This document shows positions 22,101 to 28,120 of a stretch of DNA of 28,120 nucleotides, piece by piece. The stretch is from a virus. The DNA lies in IMG/VR virus record IMGVR_UViG_3300027810_000046, positions 1-28,120 of that record. One strand, 5' to 3'. The notes beneath the pieces were generated by a model that did not search any database, was not told where the DNA came from, and saw only the letters and a list, made by a program, of their open reading frames with translations. How positions within the stretch are numbered: position 1 is the stretch's first letter; the number at the start of each line of letters is the position of its first letter. A program made the translations under genes and the position numbers.

Positions 22101-25100
22101 CTCTGAAACAACCACGCCGTCAGATACGCCACCGCGCATTGCAGCAAGGTCCATACGACGCAGGGTGCGCAGGGCGAGTTTACTCTCAAGAGAACCGTCG
22201 TTAGCTCCCGCCCAATCAGCAATCTGCGAAGCGAGCTTTGTGCGGGAGGCTTCGTCTAGGACGTTGTCGATACCCACGTGGCCGCCAACTTCGTGCATAA
22301 ACGCAGCGCGTTCGCCACCGGCGGGGATACGATCTAGGATAAAGTGCGCGTGAGGCACTCCGTTCTCGTCTTCCTGAACCCAGCCGTAAGGCTGTACTTT
22401 TGCGATTTCGGCCACGTCGGCATATGGAACATCGCCACTCTCCACCGCAGCGAGCGCGTCGGCTTCGTTATCGAAGACGTGAATACGGACGTTCTGCGTA
22501 TCACCTGTCAACTCGTTAACAGATTGTTCAAATGCTTCGCGGGATGCCGTAGCAGTCGCGTTGTCCCTCACGCCAAAGCGAGGATTGCTCGTCTTGGCTT
22601 TCTTGGGGTCAATCTTCTTCCGCTTCCTAACTTCTACTACCGGCGCAGTCTTAACCCCGCCGACTACTCCGGTGCTGGCTTCTTGGCTGCTGCGTCCGCT
22701 CTCGCCAGTATCCGCAGTTCCGACTTGTTCAGTTGGATTCCCGCTTTCTGCGCTCGTCGCATCCCCGGTACTCGGTCCTGCGTCGTCTGCAATTTGGGTT
22801 GCGGTGCTTTCGTTGGTTCGTCCTGCATTGGTATCCTCCAGTGTGGGGCCAGCGTTATTCTGGTCGTATTTGTTTTCGATGTCACGCAGGTCTTGCGCGA
22901 GTTGGGCGTCGTCAATAGAGCCCTCTTTATGTTCTTCGACTGCGGAAATCCACTCGAGTAAATCTGCTTTACCCAGTTGGTCTACGTTCGGACCTCCAAC
23001 AGAGACGCCGTTTTTCCATGCGGAAATAGCATCACGCCCGTGGGTTTTAACCATCCCTACAAGCTGCTTGTTACGCTCTTTGTCCGCAATTTCTTGACGC
23101 TTGTTAGCGTATTGGTCCGCCTCTTGTGAGCGCGCTTCCATGTACACAACGTCTGCATCGTCCATACCATCACGAGCGCCTTGGTTAGCGGACGCCACGG
23201 TGCCCATGCTGTCCCCCAGCTCGGCTAGGTCAACTTCGTTTGTTGGCGCATTGATGTCGAACTCTGCACCGGGAGTGCTTTTGTTCTTTGTCTCAGCAAG
23301 GCGCTGCTTAATCTGCTCTTGGCTAAGCCCGTAAGCCTTTGCCAGTTTAGGGCGCAAACGTACAAGCGCGGTCTGTGCAGCTTGTCGAGATTTTAGCCCG
23401 CCGCGTTCCGCAATAAGTGTTGGGTTTAGTGTGCCATCCGACTGGATGACTGCGTCCTGCTCGTTGTTGGCAAACGCCTGCTGCATCGTGTCGAACACTA
23501 TCTGTTCGTTCTTAGACAGCTTAACTTCACTAGGCAGAGGCTGCGCAAACAGCGTCGCAATTTCGGTCGTCGGGTCTGTGGTTGTGGGGTCGGAGTCGGA
23601 AATCTGTTGCGCTACGTCCGCGACAGGAGCAGGTTCAATCTCTACCGCGGCGGGGGCTAAAGGTGCCTGCGCTTGCGCTACGTCCGCGACAGGAGCAGGT
23701 TTAATCTCCACCGCCGCGGGGGCTAAAGTTGCCTGCGCTTGTGCTACTTTGTCGACGTTCGACTGGAATCCTGCGTACTTCTTACCGTTTAAAAGCTCCA
23801 CGAGGGGTGGGTTGCTCTCACGCCAGTTGTCTCCCAGCTTCTCTTTAGCGTAGGTCTCAGCCTGAGCGTCCATACCGGTCAAGACTTCTGAGGCTTCCGG
23901 CGCTTTCTCGGCTACGACCGGCGGCGCTGCAACGTCTTCTTGTGCTGCCGGAGCAGCTGCTTGTTCCACCGTGGTAGGTGGCTGTTGCGCCTGCGTTTCC
24001 GTGGGTTGCGCTTCAGTGGCTTGTTCAGCCACGGCTTTACCAAGCATAGACTCAAAGCGCGACTTCTTACCGCTACCGCGGGAGTAGATACCTTTGCCGT
24101 CAGAGAGTAGCTGAGAGAGTTCAGGGTGATCCGACTCAAAGTTTTCACCAAGCTGTTCCACAGCGAGCGCACGTAGCTGCTCTTTCTTAGTCGGCGGCTT
24201 AGCGGGTTTGGCAACAGCCTCCTGCGATGCAGCATCAGTGGCGGTATCTCCTTGTGTCTCTGTGCTAAGGTCAACAGTCGGCTGGTCCCCACGCGCAACA
24301 GCTTCGGCGTGGCTATCCAAAGCGGCGACGTACTCTTCTGCGATCTGTGCTTCTGAGGCGGCTTTAGTTTCTTTTTGGTAGCCTTTAAGGAATGCTTTGG
24401 CTTCAGTTTCCACGTCGGCAGGGTCGAAGATGCCTTGTTCGTTAATGCTTGCCTCGAATGCTTGCCCCAACTCAGTCTGCGGGTTACGGATGTCGGCCTC
24501 AAGACGTTGACTTATGACCTTTAAACGGTCCGCTACAAACTTTTTACGTGGGGTAAACGTAGTTGCAGCCTCACGACGTACCCGCGCCGTAGTTTCAACT
24601 TCAGCTTGGGCTTGCACCGCCGCCGCTTTTTCGTCCGCCAGCGCACTGGCCTGCAACTCCAGTTCTTCGTTGGCTCGGATTTGCGCTTCTTGGGAGTCTA
24701 GCTCTGTGCCTTGGGGGCCACGGCGTCGTAGTCCAAGAGCCGCTACATCAACTGGTGCGCTTACACCTTCGGCGAGCGCCTCGATAATGACTTCGCCAGC
24801 TTGGATTTCTCCATCGGTGGCTAGCTGCGCCGCAGCTTCACCTCCACCGCCGCCGACAACCTGAATACCTGTTTGCTTACCCACGCCACCAAGAGTGAGA
24901 GGTGCCTTCGACGCAAGTCCTGCTGTGAGGAGGTCTACAGTACCGATGATGGCACCACGGGTAGCCCCGCGAGACGCTTGGTCTTGCATAAATTCGGTGT
25001 CGCTAACAGCAGCGAGAGCGTCCCGACTATCTAGAAGGTTGTATCCTTGCTTAGAGGCTTCCGGCACCAGCTGGCCAAAACGCTCTTGGGAGTAGCCAGA

Positions 25101-25772
25101 GCCTGCAAACGCACCAATTCCCAGCTTGGGGTTCTTTGTCACAGCAGTGGCGAGGCCCGCACCTACAATCGTCGGCAGTTGTTCGGCGGCAACTTGCGCT
25201 ATGCCAGAAGCAGTCGCGAGAGGGTTCTTGACGATAGTGCCTAGACCGTCGAGAAACCCATCAGCTTCGCTAAGCTCTTGGACCGCTTGCGCACCCGCTT
25301 GCGTCATCGGGTAGTTTTCTTGCGCGTCAACGGATCGTTGCGCCACAGCTTGAGCATTGTCGGCGGCTAAACCCCTAAGCTCTTCTGGGGTCTCCAGTGG
25401 GGCAGCCCATGAAGGGCGGTAAGTGGCGATGCGCTCGAGCAGACCCGGCTCTTCCCCAGTGCGAGTGCGCTCAGCTTCCCTCGCTTCTTGCTCCGCCCGC
25501 AGGTTAGCTAAGTTGGAAAAGTCTTCCGCCATCGAGGCGTTAGGGATGCTTCCAAGGTTAGAAAGCCCCCGCACACCCGCATTGCCCAGACCCCTCCAAA
25601 ACCCTACGTCGTCGGTGGGAGTAGGCTCGTCGGTGTTCAATGCCGCCCGAGCATTCCGGATCGCCTGCCACTGGCGCTCAGCAAGGGAGCTGGTTTTATC
25701 TTCGTCTTCGGTGCCTAAGAGGCGGGCTCTAGCCCGTTGCAGTGCTGCTTCCTGAGCTTGTGTATATGCCAT
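19137..25772 (-). CDS. Giant polyvalent/ejection protein with zincin motif and LPD38-like C-terminus
   Basis: A 2211-residue protein with AGAGG six bases before ATG 25772. The N-terminal about 350 residues contain glycine/alanine-rich hydrophobic helices. A disordered A/P/Q/E-rich region follows (about 360-1080), containing a twice-repeated small element (about 530-565 and 635-665) and a 22-residue tandem repeat. A zincin motif HEVGGH (H1160, E1161, H1164) with a later SEAIAYFLEE (E1224) fits a gluzincin-type metallopeptidase. The C-terminal half is helical, with a hydrophobic stretch near HAGIFAGATGIPLVTTLAPYALGW and an end resembling the large-polyvalent-protein domain LPD38 (FKQGDALKGIEYMVPKGIRT, then a VDPRAFDMQSLLLNALGI segment). 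Length and place recall T7 gp16-type proteins ejected with the DNA. Protease activity is inferred. Confidence 0.8.
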   Translation of the reverse strand: MAYTQAQEAALQRARARLLGTEDEDKTSSLAERQWQAIRNARAALNTDEPTPTDDVGFWRGLGNAGVRGLSNLGSIPNASMAEDFSNLANLRAEQEAREAERTRTGEEPGLLERIATYRPSWAAPLETPEELRGLAADNAQAVAQRSVDAQENYPMTQAGAQAVQELSEADGFLDGLGTIVKNPLATASGIAQVAAEQLPTIVGAGLATAVTKNPKLGIGAFAGSGYSQERFGQLVPEASKQGYNLLDSRDALAAVSDTEFMQDQASRGATRGAIIGTVDLLTAGLASKAPLTLGGVGKQTGIQVVGGGGGEAAAQLATDGEIQAGEVIIEALAEGVSAPVDVAALGLRRRGPQGTELDSQEAQIRANEELELQASALADEKAAAVQAQAEVETTARVRREAATTFTPRKKFVADRLKVISQRLEADIRNPQTELGQAFEASINEQGIFDPADVETEAKAFLKGYQKETKAASEAQIAEEYVAALDSHAEAVARGDQPTVDLSTETQGDTATDAASQEAVAKPAKPPTKKEQLRALAVEQLGENFESDHPELSQLLSDGKGIYSRGSGKKSRFESMLGKAVAEQATEAQPTETQAQQPPTTVEQAAAPAAQEDVAAPPVVAEKAPEASEVLTGMDAQAETYAKEKLGDNWRESNPPLVELLNGKKYAGFQSNVDKVAQAQATLAPAAVEIKPAPVADVAQAQAPLAPAAVEIEPAPVADVAQQISDSDPTTTDPTTEIATLFAQPLPSEVKLSKNEQIVFDTMQQAFANNEQDAVIQSDGTLNPTLIAERGGLKSRQAAQTALVRLRPKLAKAYGLSQEQIKQRLAETKNKSTPGAEFDINAPTNEVDLAELGDSMGTVASANQGARDGMDDADVVYMEARSQEADQYANKRQEIADKERNKQLVGMVKTHGRDAISAWKNGVSVGGPNVDQLGKADLLEWISAVEEHKEGSIDDAQLAQDLRDIENKYDQNNAGPTLEDTNAGRTNESTATQIADDAGPSTGDATSAESGNPTEQVGTADTGESGRSSQEASTGVVGGVKTAPVVEVRKRKKIDPKKAKTSNPRFGVRDNATATASREAFEQSVNELTGDTQNVRIHVFDNEADALAAVESGDVPYADVAEIAKVQPYGWVQEDENGVPHAHFILDRIPAGGERAAFMHEVGGHVGIDNVLDEASRTKLASQIADWAGANDGSLESKLALRTLRRMDLAAMRGGVSDGVVVSEAIAYFLEEATMAGVDPTAGDAVGNFVQRIYDAFKAAFEALGLRNVDTLVAQDLVDMAYGAARFELMEGSLDPTTTTAPFQSPSYGVGRDATTKTEAARAYVKQNLGKGATKFFDDASFIARNAVDSTKFLHQFIRENKETMPSAGRWYNASLEAEKTRNDIRRGVESVAVQARDMKPERLEVVNDFIGSSTFYQKWGYDPEIEGRTVKVDPVMKRKFDRLAQKEQQLVKDIFAHGETMRLRKQEIAKNLGVEGKFFTDAALEGPYAPLKRFGNFVGQLKSQALLDAEAEMRENNTAETKKKVNDLKSDEANYVISFFDTMGAAKQFRDANKDKFATATASPRAPDMDNDRMSNPEAFDKILGQLRADDKSGIDSNAKAAFAEMVKKMYFQSLDERSARQSGARRMNRAGYEKNMIRSFLSHARAEAGLVANMEHGAEINTAFAEANVEAGRDEENLRGVYNMVAKHYRDTLVGKETPIQDRLAAMNSVYMLTTSVGYHVTNATQPAIVTVPRLAGDFKNYSGAWGALTRGYKVSVKAAKMGKNFEAEIDINKAPPKYRKLLEDLQLRQLLDVGMEEDLSEFDRFNSGYESINRATDALGKIVHKLYQVARFVEAHNRIAAAVAAYDMALANPATMKTLKMTPDEYATMVVEDTQGNFARFDAPYVVKFLPKMTTQYRKYQLMMGWAYGNAFNQAFVDKTISAEEKAMGKRVLGYTLTHAGIFAGATGIPLVTTLAPYALGWIEGEEEPQELERWIREKVESERLADVLSRGVFSAVGIDMSTKLSQGKIFHPFPYIDFEASEDGVKDVFFNALAGPSGTTALNFGRSAEYFKQGDALKGIEYMVPKGIRTLVESYRLGTEGFSAKSGDVLVDPRAFDMQSLLLNALGIPSTDVQKFKWTRGQQFELSEYVSNESSRIRREYIRAKDDGARGRMTELRDEWRDLQDQKERISPFFGSGREMRRQSVGDLIRAPRSQDRREQRAQRRFD
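23611..23742 (-). repeat. 66-bp tandem duplication inside the 2211-residue gene
   Basis: Two adjacent 66-bp units (23611-23676 and 23677-23742) differ at only a few positions and encode a 22-residue unit (about APAAVEIEPAPVADVAQ) in the disordered P/A-rich region. The similarity at the DNA level points to a recent in-frame duplication. Confidence 0.85.
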
Positions 25773-25781
25773 GTCTACCTC

Positions 25782-27617
25782 TTATTGCTCAAACAGAGCT
25801 CGATCTTCGGGACTCATTGCGTCAAGCTCTGCTTGGGTTGGCCTACCGGGTGTCATACCCATCGTCCGACGGTACATCTCGACGGCCGCCTGCTGCTGCT
25901 CCAGTCCGCCTTCCTCGCTCCCCATGTACAAGTACTCAGGAGACCGCATCAAAGCTGCAAGACCTTGTTCTGCAATTTCCCGCGACTTGCCGATACCGGC
26001 CCGAGAGGACTCTATCTGTTCGCGAACTAGGTCTGTCTGAGCTTCGACCAGTGCGGTTCGTGCGCCGACAGCATCATCTTGCATCATCTCGGTAAAGACT
26101 TGCTCGTTAATAAGTCGTGTTGAAGCATCAGCTTGATCGGTCCTTGCTTTAACATTGGTCAGGTTAGCCATCTCCGCGGCTACCGTTAACGCCGTACTTG
26201 GCTTGGAAATCTGGACGGCAAGCGTCGCCATAATTTCCCTTTCTGCGTCTGGCCCATTGGCGGAGAACAGTTCTGTAACGTTTTCTCCTAGGGTCCGCAT
26301 GACCCGAACAGTGCCATCGTCGCCGCGGTCGATCCTCAGAGTGTCATTATTGTCGACGGTGTCGTACCACTCGATTCCAGCATCTAGGCCCTGCGCTAGC
26401 GCGTTCATACCAGCTTGCGTAAAGGCAGCACCTTCAGTGCCTAGCTTTTCGAGGCCCATTTGTTGAATGGTCGAAATTAGAACCTGTTTACGCTCGATAG
26501 GCATGTCACTGGCCTCGATAAGTCTAATAGTTTCTGCATCCGCTTCAGCCGCAGTTTCAAACCCTGAGCCCATTACATCCGTGAGGATTCTGTCTTCTAT
26601 ACTGGCGGACTTGAGAGCCTCTTCGGCAACGTTAATACCGAGCATGTTGTTCAAGTTAGTCAGGTCATTTGTGCTCCCTGAGGTCGCCGCTAAGTTGGCG
26701 TTGTCTAAAGCCTGCCTATCCGCGTTAGCACCCGTAAGCTCTGCTTGCGCATCTAGCAGGGCGGTTTGGCCCGGCAGTTTGGCGACTATAGCCTCGGTTT
26801 GGGCTTCGTTTAGACCCATAGCGGAAATAGCACTTAGAAGCTGCTGGCCTTGCAGAGCTTTCTCGCCGAAGAGGAGTTCCGTGATCCGGTTCGTTTGAAC
26901 CTCGGTCAAGTTTATGTTCGCTAACGCCTGTTCAACTTCGTTCGGTAGCATTGTTAAAAGTGAAAGTGTCCGGGCTTCTGTATTTTCAGTGCCCGCGTCG
27001 GTTGAGCCTAAGGTCGCGTTTGCTTGGTCAACGGCAATGCGGGCTTGTTCCACTTCGAACTCGTAAGTATCTCGATCGAGCTGGAGACGCAGAGCGGCGG
27101 CGGCGTTTTCAGTCGACTGACCCTCGTGACCCAGTCCCAGACCAACGTTAATCAGGGCTTGATTCTCAAGAACCCCCGGCCGCTTAGCGTTTCTGTCAAA
27201 AACCAAATTATCGCTGTTTCGAGCACTAGCTAAGCTAGAGGTTGCGCTAGCATTACTGGCATTTGTACTCGCTCTGAGATTGTTAGACGCTCCTACCCCG
27301 AGTTGAAAGGTACGTTCGCCTTGGGTGGCGTCGCCAATTTCGTTTTCGCGTGAAGAGCTACGAAGCGACTGATAGCTGTTGCGCATCGCCAGAGCGCCCT
27401 CGGCGTCGCCGTACTTGGCCTGAATGTCGCCAAGGGCTTTGTAACGAGCTTCCTCCAGTGCGGAGCCTTCTAGCCCCGCGCCTAAACCGCCTTCACCCGT
27501 GAACTTTTTGTCGTTCATAACACGAGACGTTTCGTAGCCCTGAGCCGCTTTGGTAAACGTGTCGTAGACGCCGTTAAAGTTCTCAGTAAATTCCTGCCAG
27601 CCTGATTTACGCGCCAT
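25782..27617 (-). CDS. Helical virion (internal/ejection) protein
   Basis: I take ATG 27617 (product starts MARKSGWQEFTENFNGVYDT) because AAGGAG lies 7 bases upstream; a longer frame runs into the S74 gene. The 611-residue protein is alanine-, glutamine-, asparagine- and glutamate-rich and almost wholly helical, with many repeated amphipathic stretches such as LDAQAELTGANADRQALDNA and INEQVFTEMMQDD. It has no cysteine cluster or enzyme motif. It overlaps the S74-domain gene by 11 bases and is followed after 9 bases by the giant gene. By size, composition and order it resembles gp15-type internal virion proteins of podoviruses, which line the DNA-ejection channel. That assignment is inference from context. 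Confidence 0.7.
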   Translation of the reverse strand: MARKSGWQEFTENFNGVYDTFTKAAQGYETSRVMNDKKFTGEGGLGAGLEGSALEEARYKALGDIQAKYGDAEGALAMRNSYQSLRSSSRENEIGDATQGERTFQLGVGASNNLRASTNASNASATSSLASARNSDNLVFDRNAKRPGVLENQALINVGLGLGHEGQSTENAAAALRLQLDRDTYEFEVEQARIAVDQANATLGSTDAGTENTEARTLSLLTMLPNEVEQALANINLTEVQTNRITELLFGEKALQGQQLLSAISAMGLNEAQTEAIVAKLPGQTALLDAQAELTGANADRQALDNANLAATSGSTNDLTNLNNMLGINVAEEALKSASIEDRILTDVMGSGFETAAEADAETIRLIEASDMPIERKQVLISTIQQMGLEKLGTEGAAFTQAGMNALAQGLDAGIEWYDTVDNNDTLRIDRGDDGTVRVMRTLGENVTELFSANGPDAEREIMATLAVQISKPSTALTVAAEMANLTNVKARTDQADASTRLINEQVFTEMMQDDAVGARTALVEAQTDLVREQIESSRAGIGKSREIAEQGLAALMRSPEYLYMGSEEGGLEQQQAAVEMYRRTMGMTPGRPTQAELDAMSPEDRALFEQ

Positions 27618-28120
27618 TGCTGATCTCCTTAAACTCAATGCCGAGCATCTCGTAGTTAACTTCCATATATCCGTTACCCATGACCGCAACCGCGTCTGGG
27701 TAGCTAAGCTCTACTTCATCCGCCATCACGCCAACGTAGCGGATGGTTGGATCGCCGAACTCTTCTTTGTAGTTAAACTCGTACAGTGGCAGCGCGGTAC
27801 GCTGGTCCACACCGACTTCTTCGATGTTGTCTTTCAGCCTACGGTCCGATGGCCACGCGGTCATCACAGACGCTGCGCCACCCAAAACCCCACCAATGTC
27901 ACCCAAGACACTGCCAGATGTGTTCACGTAAGCACTTGTCTGGTTGTTGAGGATGTTGCTTAGGCCACTGATCTGCATGTTCTGACCCGCGCCGATAGTG
28001 CCAGCGCCGATAGCCATGTTACCCATGTAGTTCTGACCCGCAGACTGCGCGTTTTGACCCGCCATAGAACCGGCACCGGAAGCGCCACCGTAAGCAGCGG
28101 CAGAAGCACCAGCAAGACCG
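27607..28120 (-). CDS. Virion protein with C-terminal peptidase S74 chaperone domain (5' end outside window)
   Basis: The frame stays open upstream of the ATG at 28065 to the window edge, so the gene is probably longer. The visible N-terminal part is glycine/alanine/serine/asparagine-rich (SGAGSMAGQNAQSAGQNYMG), with a hydrophobic run LGDIGGVLGGAASVMTAW. The C-terminal about 80 residues are an S74 intramolecular chaperone: SDRRLKDNIEEVG, LPLYEFNYK, RYVGVMADEVE, YPDAVAVM and YMEVNYEML. In this family the chaperone helps a trimer fold and is then cut off before the conserved serine. S74 tips usually sit on tail fibres. Here the adhesin part is absent or outside the window, and the position recalls the gp14-like first gene of an ejection cluster. 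Confidence 0.85.
   Translation of the reverse strand, partial: GLAGASAAAYGGASGAGSMAGQNAQSAGQNYMGNMAIGAGTIGAGQNMQISGLSNILNNQTSAYVNTSGSVLGDIGGVLGGAASVMTAWPSDRRLKDNIEEVGVDQRTALPLYEFNYKEEFGDPTIRYVGVMADEVELSYPDAVAVMGNGYMEVNYEMLGIEFKEISNGA

Noticed and set aside
22344-22961. A 205-codon open frame on the plus strand inside the giant minus-strand gene
   Set aside because: Composition is biased and the minus-strand frame is continuous with recognisable domains on both sides, including the zincin motif.
23912-24502. A second long minus-strand frame (196 codons) inside the giant gene
   Set aside because: It is an alternative frame of a low-complexity A/P/Q/E-rich stretch; its Arg/Leu/Ser-rich product looks like a shadow.

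Overview
The window looks like about half of the genome of a tailed, probably short-tailed (podovirus-like) temperate bacteriophage or prophage. The evidence is dense packing with start/stop overlaps, a phage-type family A DNA polymerase, a primase-helicase, a tyrosine integrase, and a convergent block of very large virion-type proteins. Such gene sets are common in marine phages of Proteobacteria; the host is inference only. I see no rRNA, tRNA, CRISPR or insertion sequence.

Layout. (1) 1-4620, plus strand: the C-terminal part of a MoxR-type AAA+ ATPase, a small protein, a conserved MoxR-partner protein, a zinc-ribbon protein, a protein joining an HExxH metallopeptidase domain to a VWA domain, then two unassigned proteins. 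The first five form a phage-borne MoxR/VWA cassette. (2) 4632-5963: a chain of tiny overlapping genes (membrane protein, coiled coil, 29-residue membrane microprotein, winged-helix-like protein, zinc-finger-like protein, acidic protein). (3) 5960-17372: the replication and recombination module, with PolA, a Cas4/RecB-like nuclease carrying four C-terminal cysteines, a VRR-NUC nuclease, an HNH-like protein, a DUF3310-like protein, a SNF2-type helicase, an AlpA-like HTH protein, a conserved phage protein, an SSB-like protein with an acidic tail, and a primase-helicase. (4) 17369-18831: two small proteins and the integrase. (5) 18832-19136: non-coding, with four copies of the 10-mer GTGCTCCACG (candidate attP/integrase sites), a terminator for the minus-strand genes and an inverted repeat. 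(6) 19137-28120, minus strand: read in the direction of transcription, an S74-chaperone-tipped protein (cut by the window), a 611-residue helical protein and a 2211-residue polyvalent protein with a zincin motif. Together these resemble, by size and order, the gp14-gp15-gp16 ejection proteins of T7-like phages.

How it works together. The plus strand encodes takeover, replication and integration; the minus strand encodes virion/ejection proteins; the two transcription units converge beside the candidate attP. PolA carries leucine at the position equivalent to E. coli Phe762. Published marine-phage work links this to temperate or slower-replicating phages, which agrees with the integrase. A shared 23-bp motif, about two-thirds identical between copies, precedes three replication-module transcription segments (7881, 12757, 14373) and is a good candidate for a phage-specific promoter or operator.
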